Source: Streptomyces sp. NBC_00335
GTDB lineage: Bacteria > Actinomycetota > Actinomycetes > Streptomycetales > Streptomycetaceae
Assembly: GCF_036127095.1 (NCBI RefSeq)
Contig: NZ_CP108006.1
Span: 7,369,501 to 7,433,500 of the forward strand
Reading direction: 5' to 3'
Length of the DNA: 64,000 nt
The notes under the pieces were generated by a model, which was not told where the DNA came from, did no database searches, and saw only the letters and a program-made list of their open reading frames with translations. A program made the translations under genes and the position numbers. Shown here piece by piece: positions 1-8,624 of the stretch (position 1 is its first letter; every line of letters begins with the position of its first letter).

Positions 1-164
1 GTTCCGTTGTGCGTCGGAGGCGGTGTTTCGATGATCGCCCGGGTGAGCGGGACGGCGGCGGCGTGGCGTTCCCAGTCCGTCAGCCTCGTCCACGCCTCCC
101 CGGTGTCGAGAAGTGTGCGGTGAATGATCCGGATAGCGGGCATGAGCGCATCGTAAGCGGGCAT
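1..164 (-). CDS. SRPBCC family protein (polyketide cyclase/START-like), N-terminal part only
   Basis: The first 54 or so codons of a gene that leaves the window on the left. The opening residues include IHRTLLDTGEAWTRLTDW followed by RHAAAVPLTR, the pattern of small actinobacterial SRPBCC proteins. These are hot-dog-groove folds that bind hydrophobic ligands, in which a beta strand is followed by the D/A-x-W...L-x-D-x-x helix. The ATG at 164 is preceded by a weak AGGG. An in-frame ATG at 143 is possible but has no ribosome-binding site. The 3' part is outside the window, so neither length nor ligand can be judged. It diverges from the DUF5999 gene. Confidence 0.6.
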   Translation of the reverse strand, partial: MPAYDALMPAIRIIHRTLLDTGEAWTRLTDWERHAAAVPLTRAIIETPPPTHNG

Positions 165-298
165 ACACACCCTGAACTGGGCGGCGAATATGGGTTCCGC
201 CCGGGGGTGGCGATCAGTAATACTCACCGCCACCGTGGATCGCGGATTCGACCGGGTGACCACCGGCCTTCCCGCCCCACTCTGCGAGGAGGTGCGCC

Positions 299-484
299 AT
301 GTGCTCCCACCAGCCCCCCTGCCCGACCGCCGACAGCGTCGACCACGACGCCGCACGCACCGTGGCCTTCCACCCCGAACAGGGCTGGAACCTGCTGTGC
401 AACGGTGCCGTGGTCTTCGATGACACAGGTGAACTGCTCCCCGACGGCCGCACGGTGGAACCCCGCCGCCCGGCCCTGGTCTGA
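299..484 (+). CDS. DUF5999 family small protein
   Basis: A 61-residue soluble protein starting MCSHQPPCPTADSVDHDAA, with a central HPEQGWNLLCNG motif and a DTGELLPDG tail. This is the signature of the streptomycete DUF5999 family, and the length is normal for it. A GAGGAGG ribosome-binding site lies just upstream of the ATG. Three Cys residues sit in the N-terminal half and core, and could bind metal or form a disulfide; that is inference. No function is established for the family. A second small ORF follows 13 nt downstream and may be co-transcribed. Confidence 0.8.
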   Translation: MCSHQPPCPTADSVDHDAARTVAFHPEQGWNLLCNGAVVFDDTGELLPDGRTVEPRRPALV

Positions 485-497
485 GCGAGGAGGCAGC

Positions 498-590
498 ATG
501 CGCCAGCAGCTGATCCGAAAGCCCGTCCCGAAGCCCGCACCCCGAGACCTGGACCTGCGTACACCGTCGGGCAGACCCCTCCCGTACTGA
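498..590 (+). CDS. possible 30-residue basic peptide downstream of DUF5999
   Basis: A short ORF beginning 13 nt after the DUF5999 stop, with a good GAGGAGGCAGC ribosome-binding site directly before its ATG. The peptide is Pro/Arg/Lys-rich (MRQQLIRKPVPKPAPRDLDL, then a short Arg-Pro tail) and has no Cys and no membrane segment. I do not recognise it. The spacing and ribosome-binding site argue for translation together with DUF5999. The small size means chance cannot be excluded. Confidence 0.35.
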   Translation: MRQQLIRKPVPKPAPRDLDLRTPSGRPLPY

Positions 591-657
591 CGGGAGCCCC
601 GGAGTTACGCCACGGCGCCACTGGCTGCGTCCACCGGCCCGGCCCACGCACTGGGCT

Positions 658-2754
658 TCAGCCGGTGGACGCCGCCGCGCCGCCCAGGAAGGCGTTCTCG
701 TACGCCTCGTCGCCGATCGCCGCTCTGGCCTGCCGTTCGCCCTGGTCGCGCAGGGCCGTGAGCGAGGGTGAGCCCATCTGCGGCCGGCCCACCGTGCGCC
801 ACCAGGCGTGCCCCGTACCCAGTAGCCGGGCCGCCAGCTCGCCGTCTCCCATGGCCGCCACGGCCGCGGCCAGCAGGTCGAGGCCGAGTGCGATCCCGAA
901 GCGGTCGCCCAGCAGCCGTTTGCCCGACAGCATCGCCCGCGCGTGCCGGGCCGCCTCCCCGTGGTGGCCGAGCCCGAAGGCGGCCACGGCCAGGATGTAG
1001 TCCGCGTACGCCCGCAGCCAGCGCTCGCCCAGCTCCGTGCAGGCCTCGCGCAGGCCCTGCGCCTCCTGCTCGGCCTCCTCGAAGCGTCCGAGGTCGCACA
1101 GGGCGTAGCCGGTGGCCAGCCGGCACAGCAGCCAGCCCACGCCGGTGGGTCTCCCGCCGTGGCCCCCGCGCGCCCGGGGTCCGGCGAGCGCCAGGGCCCG
1201 TACGGGATCGCCCGGCATCAGCACCGACACCGCGTGCAGGTACGCGGCGCGCAGCTCCGGCTCCGGGTCGGCCAGGGTGGCCGCCGCGCCGGTGCACGCC
1301 CGGCCGAGCTCCTCGGCCGTGGCCAGGTCGCCCTGGAGCAGGGTGGTGAGCCCGAGGGCCCACAGGGCCTGGACGTACGCGGCTCCGGTACGCGGGCCCC
1401 GGCTCAGGGCCCGTTCCAGGAAGGACCGGCCCTCGTCGACGTGGCCGCAGGAGAACCAGAAGAACCAGAGCGCGCCCGCCGTCTCCAGGGCCGCCGTGGG
1501 GTCCGAGCGGAGCAGGTGCTCCAGGGCGGTACGCAGCTGCGCGTGCTCGGCGGTCATCCTGCGGTACCAGTCCAGCTGGCCCGGGCCCATCCAGCCCGGG
1601 TCGGCGGCCTTCGCGAGCGCCGCGTACCAGTGGGCGTGCCGGTCGGCGATGACCCGTTCCTCGCCGAGTTCCGCCAGCCAGTCCTGGCCGTACTCGCGGA
1701 TGGTGTCCAGGAGCCGGTAGCGGGCGCCCGCGCCCCGTTCCCGGCTGCACCGGACCACCGACTTCGTCACCAGGTCCGCCAGCACCCGCTCGACCCGGGC
1801 GGCGGGCAGGGGGCCGCCCGAGCACACCGCGCGGGCCGCGGCGACGTCGAAGTCCCCGGTGAACACCGAGAGCCGGGCCCACAGCAGCCGCTCGACCGGC
1901 TCGCACAGTTCGTGGCTCCAGCCGATCGCGGTGCGCATCGTCTGGTGCCGGGGGAGCCGGGCGGTGGCGGTGCCGGAGAGCAGGTCGAAGCGGCCTTCGA
2001 GGCGCTGCGCCATCTGTTCCAGGGTCCACAGCCGCATCCGGGCGCCGGCCAGTTCGAGGGCGAGGGGGATCCCGTCCAGGCGGCGGCAGACGTCCGCGGC
2101 GAGGGCCGCCCGGTCCGGGTCGGCGAAGGCGGCGGCGGCGTTCGGGGTGGCGGCGATCGCGCGGGCCCGGAACAGCGCGAGGGCGTCGCTGTCGGGTCCT
2201 TCGCTGGGCAGCGGGCTGACTTCGACCAGGTGCTCACCGGGGCTGAGGAGCGGTTCGCGGGTGGTGATGAGCACCGTCAGGCCCGGTGCGGACTGCAGGA
2301 GTTCGCCCACCAGGTGCCGGCAGGCGGCCACCAGGTGCTCGCACGTGTCGAGGACGACCAGCAGCTCCTTGTCGGCCATCCACGCGCACAGTTCCTCGTC
2401 CAGCGGGCGCGGGGACTGGTGGGCGAGGCCGAGGGCGTGCGCGACGGTGGGGGTGAGCAGTTCGGCGTCGCGCAGCGGGGAGAGCTCCACCCACCACACC
2501 CCGTCGCGCCTGCGCTGGCGGGGGTCGGCGGCGGCCCGCAGGGCCAGCCTGGACTTGCCCACGCCGCCGACGCCCGTCAGCGTCACGAGCCGACGCTCGC
2601 GCAGCAGGTCGGACAGGAGGCCGAGTTCACGCTCGCGGCCCACGAAGCTCGCCGTTTCCGGCGGCAGGTTTCCCGGCACGGCGCCAGAGTCTGGCCCAGG
2701 ATCGCCGTCCATGGAATCTGCCTGATTGTTGTTGACCGAGTACTCACCGAACAC
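658..2754 (-). CDS. STAND-type NTPase regulator with TPR-like C-terminus, no HTH
   Basis: A 698-residue protein with the architecture of COG3903/AfsR-like signal-transduction ATPases. The N-terminus carries the usual FVGRERE entry motif, followed by Walker A (GVGGVGKSR) and Walker B (LLVVLDTCEHL), an NB-ARC helical part with LDGIPLALELAG, and a winged-helix YRLLDTIREYG block. An alpha-helical TPR-like array fills the C-terminal half. Relatives often end in a LuxR-type HTH. This one stops at FLGGAAASTG, where that HTH would begin, and no SARP domain precedes the ATPase. It may act through a partner or be a truncated regulator. The GTG at 2754 lacks a clear ribosome-binding site, and an ATG at 2712 is an alternative. 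Two octamers (GAGTACTC and GAGTATTC, 2738-2764) flank the start and could be an operator. Confidence 0.75.
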   Translation of the reverse strand: MFGEYSVNNNQADSMDGDPGPDSGAVPGNLPPETASFVGRERELGLLSDLLRERRLVTLTGVGGVGKSRLALRAAADPRQRRRDGVWWVELSPLRDAELLTPTVAHALGLAHQSPRPLDEELCAWMADKELLVVLDTCEHLVAACRHLVGELLQSAPGLTVLITTREPLLSPGEHLVEVSPLPSEGPDSDALALFRARAIAATPNAAAAFADPDRAALAADVCRRLDGIPLALELAGARMRLWTLEQMAQRLEGRFDLLSGTATARLPRHQTMRTAIGWSHELCEPVERLLWARLSVFTGDFDVAAARAVCSGGPLPAARVERVLADLVTKSVVRCSRERGAGARYRLLDTIREYGQDWLAELGEERVIADRHAHWYAALAKAADPGWMGPGQLDWYRRMTAEHAQLRTALEHLLRSDPTAALETAGALWFFWFSCGHVDEGRSFLERALSRGPRTGAAYVQALWALGLTTLLQGDLATAEELGRACTGAAATLADPEPELRAAYLHAVSVLMPGDPVRALALAGPRARGGHGGRPTGVGWLLCRLATGYALCDLGRFEEAEQEAQGLREACTELGERWLRAYADYILAVAAFGLGHHGEAARHARAMLSGKRLLGDRFGIALGLDLLAAAVAAMGDGELAARLLGTGHAWWRTVGRPQMGSPSLTALRDQGERQARAAIGDEAYENAFLGGAAASTG

Positions 2755-2902
2755 GGGAGTATTCTGCGCGATCTTCTTTCCCCGCAGTACCGTTCGGGAC
2801 AGATCGAACGAACAGGATGTCAGGAGCTCCTCCGGCGGGCGGAGTTCGCGCGACCGCCGGGAAGCCGTCCGGGGGTGCTCGGAGCGGCCGTTCGGAGGGC
2901 GC

Positions 2903-3910
2903 TCAGGGGGCCAGTACGACCTGCCGTTCGGCGGAGAAGGCGCCCCAGGTGCCGTCGGGCAGGCGCGCCCGGAGCTTCACCGTCCATGCGGTGCCGGGAG
3001 GTTCGGCGACCGTGAGGCGGTGCTCCGCCTGGCCGGCCGGAACGGCGCCCTCGCCGAACTGGATGACGGTGGTGGGGCGGCCGTTGACGTAGAGCTCGTA
3101 CTCGGTGGTCGCCCGGCCGGTGGCCGGGGCGGTCCAGGCGAGGGTCACCGCGCCCGGCGAGGCGACCGCCGTGAACTCGGCCGGAGCCGTGCCGGTCCGC
3201 TGTCCGGGCCCGGGCGGGGTGGTCACGTCCGCGGCGGGACCGGCGGGGGAGGAGTTGTCGGCGCCGTCGCGGGCCCGGACGGTGAAGGTGTACACGCTGT
3301 CGGGCCGGAGGTCCTCCAGGACCGTCGTGGTGGTGCCGGGGCCGACCGTGTGGATCCGGGCGTCGCCCTGGTAGACGTCGTACGCGGTGACGCCCGTGTC
3401 GTCGGTGGCCGCGGCCCAGGTCAGCCGGGCGGAGGTGGGCCCGAGGGCCCGGCCGTCCGTACGGGCCGGGGCGGTCGGGGCCAGCCGGTCCTCGGCCGTG
3501 GCCGCGGGGGTGGTGGCCGAGGCGGCCGCGCCGGCCGGGGAGGTGTTCCCGGCGGCGTCCCGGGCGCGGACCGTGAACGCGTAGGCCGTCCGCGGGGTCA
3601 GGCCGGTGATGTCGGTCATCGTCTTGTCGGCGGGCAGTTCACGGACCAGCCGGTCCGCCTGGTAGACGAGGAAGGAGGTCACCGCGTCGGCGGGGGCGGG
3701 CGACTGCCACATGACGTGGACCGAAGTGGCGCTGCCCGCCTGGGCGGTGAGCCCGGCCGGGGCCGCCGGGGGCGTGGTGTCGGAGGCGCCGCACGCCGTC
3801 AGCGCGGCGGCCGCGAGGGCCAGGGCGAGGGCCGGCGCCGCTCCCCGTACGGACGGCCGCCGGGAGCGGTGCGGGGGGTGCGGCGCGGTGCTGGGTGCGG
3901 GGTCGTGCAC
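2903..3910 (-). CDS. secreted lipoprotein with three fibronectin type III domains
   Basis: The GTG start at 3910 gives a 335-residue protein. Its N-terminus is basic (PPHRSRRPS), followed by an Ala/Leu-rich core ending in a lipobox (ALTACG), so it is probably anchored to the outer face of the membrane. The mature part is three FnIII repeats of about 90 residues. Repeats 1 and 2 carry the typical YxFTVRARDAAGN-like strand, and all are separated by short Pro/Thr linkers. There is no catalytic domain. FnIII modules of this kind usually space enzymes acting on polysaccharides, and the repeats closely resemble the FnIII of the chitinase at 50.6-52.2 kb. It is probably a surface binding or scaffold protein. 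The upstream in-frame extension to 4114 lacks a signal-like start and is rejected. Confidence 0.75.
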   Translation of the reverse strand: MHDPAPSTAPHPPHRSRRPSVRGAAPALALALAAAALTACGASDTTPPAAPAGLTAQAGSATSVHVMWQSPAPADAVTSFLVYQADRLVRELPADKTMTDITGLTPRTAYAFTVRARDAAGNTSPAGAAASATTPAATAEDRLAPTAPARTDGRALGPTSARLTWAAATDDTGVTAYDVYQGDARIHTVGPGTTTTVLEDLRPDSVYTFTVRARDGADNSSPAGPAADVTTPPGPGQRTGTAPAEFTAVASPGAVTLAWTAPATGRATTEYELYVNGRPTTVIQFGEGAVPAGQAEHRLTVAEPPGTAWTVKLRARLPDGTWGAFSAERQVVLAP

Positions 3911-4097
3911 GGCGGGCGCCCTCTTCTTCCGTTCTTCGGGTCTTCCGGTGCGGCTGGTCCGGTCTTCCGGTGCTTCCGGCTCCCCGGAAAGGTCTAGACA
4001 TATATGGCATGCTCCGCGGCGGCCGGGCAAGACCCCTGCGCCGCCCCTTCCCGCCGGTGCGGCCCGGTTCGTGTTCTTCCGCTCCCGTCTGGCATTA

Positions 4098-4114
4098 TTG
4101 CGAGCTCTTTGCAA
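4098..4114. promoter_or_regulatory. Nur-type nickel operator
   Basis: TTGCGA-GCTCT-TTGCAA, 21 nt before the nikA ATG. It matches the published Streptomyces Nur box as I recall it (tTGCaa-N5-ttGCAA; Nur is a Fur-family nickel regulator). It is embedded in a longer dyad, TTATTGC-N9-GCAATAA (4095-4117). The AT-rich stretch also stands out from its surroundings. It predicts nickel-dependent repression of the importer. The match is seen in the sequence; binding is inferred. Confidence 0.7.
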
Positions 4115-4134
4115 TAACGAAGGAAGTGCACCAG

Positions 4135-5736
4135 ATGAAGGCCCGGACCGTACGGGGAATGGCCGGGGCGACCGCGGCCGCGGTGATCGTCGCGGGCGCG
4201 GCGGCCTGTTCGACCCCCGGGGGAGGTGCCGCGGCGGGTGCCGGGGCGGCCGACTCCGTCGTGGTCGGCATAGCCACCGAGCCGGAGAGCCTCAGCCCGC
4301 TGCTGGGCTACGGCAAGGACGGCAACTCGAAGATCTTCGACGGACTGCTGGCGCACGACGCCGGCATGAAGCTGAAGCCCGCGCTGGCCGAGGCGCTCCC
4401 CGAGGTCTCCGCGGACGGACTGACCTACACCTACCCGCTGCGCCGGGGCGTGAAGTTCAGCGACGGACGGCCCTTCGGCGCCAAGGACGTCGTCTTCACC
4501 TACCGGACGATCCTCGACGCGAAGACGAACAACGCCTCCAAGTCCGAGCTCGACGCGATCGCGGACGTCACGGCGCGCGGCGAAGACGCCGTGGTCTTCA
4601 CCCTGAAGTACCCCTACGCCCCCTTCGCCGAGCGGACCGTCCTGCCGATCGCCCCCGAGCACATCGCGGGCGGACAGGACGTCAACAGCGGCGAGTTCAC
4701 CACCCGGCCCGTCGGCACGGGACCGTACGTGCTCACCGCCTGGTCCAAGGGCGAGAAGCTGAGCTTCAAGGCCAACCCGTCCTACTGGGGCGGCGAGCCC
4801 GCGGTGAAGAAGTTCACCATGGCGGTCATCAAGGACGACGACGTGCGCGCCACCCGGCTGCGCTCCGGCGAGCTGGACGGGGCCGTCCTGCCGCCGAACC
4901 TGGCCAAGGGGTTCAAGGCCGACAAGGCGCTCAAGAGGTATGCCGCCAAGACCTACGACTACCGCCAGGTGACCCTGCCGACCGAGCACCCCGTCACCGG
5001 TGACACGGCCGTCCGCCGGGCCCTGGACATCGCCGTGGACCGCGGCGCGCTGGTCGACAAGCTCCTCGAGGGCGCGGGCAAGGCCGCCTACGGCCCCGTC
5101 CCGACCGGCAGCCCGTGGTTCGCCGCCGGTACCGAGCGCCCGTACGACCTCGCGCAGGCCCAGAAGATCCTCGACGACGCCGGCTGGATCCCCGGCGCCG
5201 ACGGCATCCGCGTCAAGAACGGGGTCCGCGCCGCCTTCCCGCTCTGGTACCCCTCCGGCGACAAGCTCCGCCAGGACCACGCCCTCGCCTTCGCCTCCGA
5301 CGCCAAGAAGGCCGGCATCCAGGTCACCACCGAGTCCGGCAGCTGGGAGGTCATCGAGCCCCGGATGAAGACCGACGCCGTCCTCGCGGGCGGAGGCTCC
5401 CCGGCCGACCCGGACTTCGACCAGTACCTGACGCTGAACTCCGCCCTCGCGGGCGACGGCTTCAACAACATGGCCCGGTACGACAACCCGGCCGTGGACC
5501 AGGCGCTGCTCGACGGCCGCCGCAGCGCCGACCCGGCCGTGCGCAAGGCCGCGTACGACACGGTCCAGCGCGAGCTGGTCAAGAACCCGGGCTACGTCTA
5601 CCTCACCCACATCGACCACCTCTACGTCGTGGGCGACCGGTGGGACGGGCCCTCCACCCAGACCGAGCCGCACGACCACGGCCTCGGGACCGGCCCCTGG
5701 TGGAACGTCGAGAGCTGGAAGCCGAAGCAGAAGTGA
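4135..5736 (+). CDS. nikA: ABC transporter substrate-binding lipoprotein, nickel/peptide family
   Basis: A 533-residue solute-binding protein of the SBP_bac_5 family (NikA/OppA/DppA). The Ala-rich signal peptide ends in a lipobox (GAAACS), so it should be tethered outside the membrane. The family motifs LRRGVKFSDGRPFGAKDVVFTY and RPVGTGPYVL are split across the N-terminal lobe. The ATG at 4135 follows AAGGAAG and a Nur-like operator. It heads a five-gene set in which each later gene overlaps the one before. The SBP_bac_5 family binds peptides or metal chelates, so the nickel assignment rests mainly on the operator and on its resemblance to the nur-controlled nik operon of S. coelicolor. Confidence 0.75.
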   Translation: MKARTVRGMAGATAAAVIVAGAAACSTPGGGAAAGAGAADSVVVGIATEPESLSPLLGYGKDGNSKIFDGLLAHDAGMKLKPALAEALPEVSADGLTYTYPLRRGVKFSDGRPFGAKDVVFTYRTILDAKTNNASKSELDAIADVTARGEDAVVFTLKYPYAPFAERTVLPIAPEHIAGGQDVNSGEFTTRPVGTGPYVLTAWSKGEKLSFKANPSYWGGEPAVKKFTMAVIKDDDVRATRLRSGELDGAVLPPNLAKGFKADKALKRYAAKTYDYRQVTLPTEHPVTGDTAVRRALDIAVDRGALVDKLLEGAGKAAYGPVPTGSPWFAAGTERPYDLAQAQKILDDAGWIPGADGIRVKNGVRAAFPLWYPSGDKLRQDHALAFASDAKKAGIQVTTESGSWEVIEPRMKTDAVLAGGGSPADPDFDQYLTLNSALAGDGFNNMARYDNPAVDQALLDGRRSADPAVRKAAYDTVQRELVKNPGYVYLTHIDHLYVVGDRWDGPSTQTEPHDHGLGTGPWWNVESWKPKQK

Positions 5737-6740
5737 GCGGTCTCCACCGTCTGCGCCGTCTCCCGTGGGGGCCGATGGCGCGCATGGCGGGCCGGCGGAC
5801 CCTGTTCGCCGGCCCGGTCCTGCTCGTCGTGACCTTCGGGGTGTTCGCGGTCGCCGCGCTCTCCCCCTTCGACCCCGTCAAGGCGTACGCCGGCACCGCC
5901 GGGCTCACCGCCTCGCAGGCCGGACTCGACCAGCTGCGGGTGAACCTCGGCGTGGACCAGCCCCTGCTCTCGCGCTGGTGGGAGTGGCTCACCTCGGCGC
6001 TGACCGGGGACCTCGGCACCTCCGCCGTCATGCGCCAGCCCGTCTCCGACGTCATCGCGCAGCGGCTCGGCTGGTCGGCGCTGCTCGCGCTGTGCGCCTT
6101 CGCCGTCGCCGTGCTGCTGGGCACCGGGCTCGGCGTCCTGGCCGCGCGGCGCCAGGGCGGGCGCCTGGACCGGGCCGTCTCCGGGCTCGCGTACACCCTC
6201 GAAGCGGCCCCGGCCTTCTGGCTGGGCCTGCTCGCCATCTGGTTCTTCTCGGTGCGCCTGGGCGCACTGCCGTCCGGCGGCCTCACCGACGCGGGCAGTG
6301 ACGTGGTCACCGCCGGGCAGGTGGCCCGCCACCTGGTGCTGCCCGCGCTGGTCCTCGGCATCTCCCAACTGCCCTGGTTCTTCCTGTACGTCAGACAGGG
6401 CGTGGCCGACGCGCTGGAGGAGGATCCCGTACGGGGCGCCCGTGCGCGGGGCCTGGGGGAGCGGCGGGTGCTGCTCGGCCACGGCCTGCGCTCCGGCATG
6501 CTCCCGATGCTGACCCTGATCGGGTCGCGGGTGCCGGAACTGATCACCGGCGCGCTGCTGGTGGAGACCGTCTTCAGCTGGCCCGGCATCGCCGCGGCCA
6601 CCGTCGAGGCCGCGACCTCGGTGGACTTCCCGCTGCTGGCCGCGCTGACGGTCCTGGCCACGGCCGCCGTGCTCGCAGGGAACCTGCTGTCCGACCTGCT
6701 CTACGGGCTGGCGGACCCGAGGGTGGGCTTCGATGGCTGA
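5733..6740 (+). CDS. nikB: ABC transporter permease, NikB/DppB type
   Basis: A binding-protein-dependent transport permease of about 335 residues. It has a first membrane segment (LFAGPVLLVVTFGVFAVAAL), a periplasmic loop containing NLGVDQPLLSRWWEWL and GDLGTS, then the five-helix core with the EAA coupling loop (RGARARGLGERRVL...G). The GTG at 5733 overlaps the nikA stop (GTGA), suggesting translational coupling. An ATG at 5775, just before the first membrane helix and preceded by GGGG, is an alternative start. It ends with an 8-nt overlap into nikC. It forms the inner-membrane channel with NikC. Confidence 0.75.
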   Translation: MSGLHRLRRLPWGPMARMAGRRTLFAGPVLLVVTFGVFAVAALSPFDPVKAYAGTAGLTASQAGLDQLRVNLGVDQPLLSRWWEWLTSALTGDLGTSAVMRQPVSDVIAQRLGWSALLALCAFAVAVLLGTGLGVLAARRQGGRLDRAVSGLAYTLEAAPAFWLGLLAIWFFSVRLGALPSGGLTDAGSDVVTAGQVARHLVLPALVLGISQLPWFFLYVRQGVADALEEDPVRGARARGLGERRVLLGHGLRSGMLPMLTLIGSRVPELITGALLVETVFSWPGIAAATVEAATSVDFPLLAALTVLATAAVLAGNLLSDLLYGLADPRVGFDG

Positions 6741-7620
6741 TACGACCGCGACGACCGGAGCGCAGCTCTGGCGGTCCCACGGCCGTGACCGGAGCTCCAC
6801 CCGGACCCTGCGGGTGCGGACCTCGGCGGTGATCGTCGTCCTCATCGCGCTGGCGGTCCTGCTCGTGCCACCGCTGGTCCAACTCGACCAGCAGGCTGTC
6901 GACTTGTCGGCAAAGCTGCTGCCGCCCTCCTGGGCCCACCCCTTCGGCACCGACGACGTGGGCCGCGACCTGCTGCTGCGCTGCGTGTACGGGCTGCGCG
7001 TCTCGCTGCTGGTCGGGCTGGTGGCCGCGCTGGTCGCCACCGTCCTCGGCACGGCCGTCGGCGCGCTCGCCGGGGCGCTCGGCGGGTGGCCGGACCGGTG
7101 CGTCATGCGGGTGGTGGACGCCCTGTCCTCGATCCCGCACCTGCTGCTCGGCATCTTCATCGTGGCGATGTTCCGGCCGGGGGTGTGGCCGGTGGTCGTC
7201 TCCGTGGCCCTGACCCACTGGCTGTCCACGGCCCGCATCGTCCGCGCGGAAGTCCTCTCGCTCCGCTCGCGGCCCTATCTGGACGCGGCCGTCTCGGGCG
7301 GCGCCTCGCGGTGGCGGGTGACCGTACGCCACCTCGTGCCCGGAGTGCTGCCGCAGGCGGGGCTCGCCGCCGTGCTGATGATCCCGCACGCCATGTGGCA
7401 CGAGTCGGCCCTGTCCTTCCTGGGGCTCGGCCTGCCGGCGCACCAGGCGAGCCTGGGCAACCTGGTCCAGACGGCCCGCGGATCGCTGCTCGCCGGCGAC
7501 TGGTGGCCCACGCTCTTCCCCGGGCTCCTCCTGATCGTCCCGACCCTGGCGATCGCCGGCCTCGCGGGCGCCTGGCGCGAGCGCCTCAACCCCCGCCGCC
7601 GATCGGAGCTGACGCTGTGA
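6733..7620 (+). CDS. nikC: ABC transporter permease, NikC/DppC type
   Basis: A 295-residue permease. The N-terminal helix (VIVVLIALAVLLVPPLV) is followed by the family hallmark HPFGTDDVGRDLLLR. Then come the transmembrane core and the EAA loop (DAAVSGGASRWRVTVRHLVPG), and later HESALSFLGLGLP, the conserved C-type permease motif. It overlaps nikB by 8 nt and ends in a GTGA overlap with nikD, so the genes are tightly coupled. It pairs with NikB to form the translocation path. The substrate class (nickel versus oligopeptide) cannot be read from the permease alone. Confidence 0.8.
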   Translation: MADTTATTGAQLWRSHGRDRSSTRTLRVRTSAVIVVLIALAVLLVPPLVQLDQQAVDLSAKLLPPSWAHPFGTDDVGRDLLLRCVYGLRVSLLVGLVAALVATVLGTAVGALAGALGGWPDRCVMRVVDALSSIPHLLLGIFIVAMFRPGVWPVVVSVALTHWLSTARIVRAEVLSLRSRPYLDAAVSGGASRWRVTVRHLVPGVLPQAGLAAVLMIPHAMWHESALSFLGLGLPAHQASLGNLVQTARGSLLAGDWWPTLFPGLLLIVPTLAIAGLAGAWRERLNPRRRSELTL

Positions 7621-8624
7621 AGAACCACACCCCTTCGGCGCCGGAGGCGGAGTCGGCCGTTGCCGTGCGGGGCCCGGGGCAGGGCTCCGCACGGCCGGTC
7701 CTCGAACTGGACCGGCTCTCCGTGCGGTTCCGGATGCGCGCAGGCCGGTACGTGGAGGCCGTCACCGACGCCACCCTCGCCCTGGCCCCCGGCGAGTGCC
7801 TCGCCCTCGTCGGGGAGAGCGGCTGCGGCAAGTCCGTGCTCGCCTCCGCCCTGCTCGGACTGCTCCCCGGCAACGCCGAGACCGCCGGCTCGGCCCGGCT
7901 CGCCGACGGCACCGACCTGCTCGCCCTCGACGAGCGCACCCTGGCCCGGTCCATCCGGGGCCGCCGCGTCGCACTGGTGCCGCAGAGCCCGGCCGCGCAC
8001 CTCACCCCGGTCCGCACCATCCGCTCCCACCTGGAGGAGACGGTCCGCGAACTGACCGGGGCCGCCAAGGCGGAGCTCCGGGACGCCGCCGAAGCCGCGG
8101 CCCACCGGGCGGCCTTTCCCGCCACCCACCTCGACCGCCATCCCCACGAGCTCTCCGGCGGGCTCGCCCAGCGCGCCGCCACCGCGCTCGCGCTGATCGG
8201 CGACGCGCCCCTGCTGCTCGCCGACGAGCCGACCACCGGCCTCGACCGGGACCTGGTCCACCGCACCGTCGACGAGCTGCGCGCCCACACCCGGGACGCC
8301 GGCCGGGCGCTGCTGATGATCACGCACGACCTCGCGGCGGCCCACCGCATCGCCGACACCGTGGCCGTCATGTACGCGGGCCGCATCGTGGAAACCGCCC
8401 CCGCCGAAGCCTTCTTCGGCGCTCCGGGCCCCCGCCACCCCTACGCGCGCGGACTCCTCGACGCCCTCCCCGAGCGGGCCTTCACCCCCATCCCGGGCGC
8501 CCCGCCCGAGCTCGGCGCGCTCCCGCCCGGCTGCGCCTTCGCCGCCCGCTGTCCGCGCGCGGACTCCCGCTGCCGGGCCGAGCGGCCCCCGCTCACCGAA
8601 GGGGTGGCCTGCCACCATGCTTGA
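7617..8624 (+). CDS. nikD: ABC transporter ATP-binding protein, NikD/DppD type
   Basis: A 335-residue ATPase from the GTG at 7617, which overlaps the nikC stop. Walker A is GESGCGKS. The signature is HELSGGLAQR, slightly degenerate from LSGGQ-QR. Walker B is LLLADEPTTGLD and the switch His is in MITHDL. The C-terminal tail carries the oligopeptide/nickel importer extension with PPGCAFAARCPRA and a Cys-rich stretch (C-x6-C-x5-C), typical of DppD/OppD/NikD. It energises uptake together with NikE and overlaps nikE by 8 nt. Confidence 0.8.
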   Translation: MKNHTPSAPEAESAVAVRGPGQGSARPVLELDRLSVRFRMRAGRYVEAVTDATLALAPGECLALVGESGCGKSVLASALLGLLPGNAETAGSARLADGTDLLALDERTLARSIRGRRVALVPQSPAAHLTPVRTIRSHLEETVRELTGAAKAELRDAAEAAAHRAAFPATHLDRHPHELSGGLAQRAATALALIGDAPLLLADEPTTGLDRDLVHRTVDELRAHTRDAGRALLMITHDLAAAHRIADTVAVMYAGRIVETAPAEAFFGAPGPRHPYARGLLDALPERAFTPIPGAPPELGALPPGCAFAARCPRADSRCRAERPPLTEGVACHHA

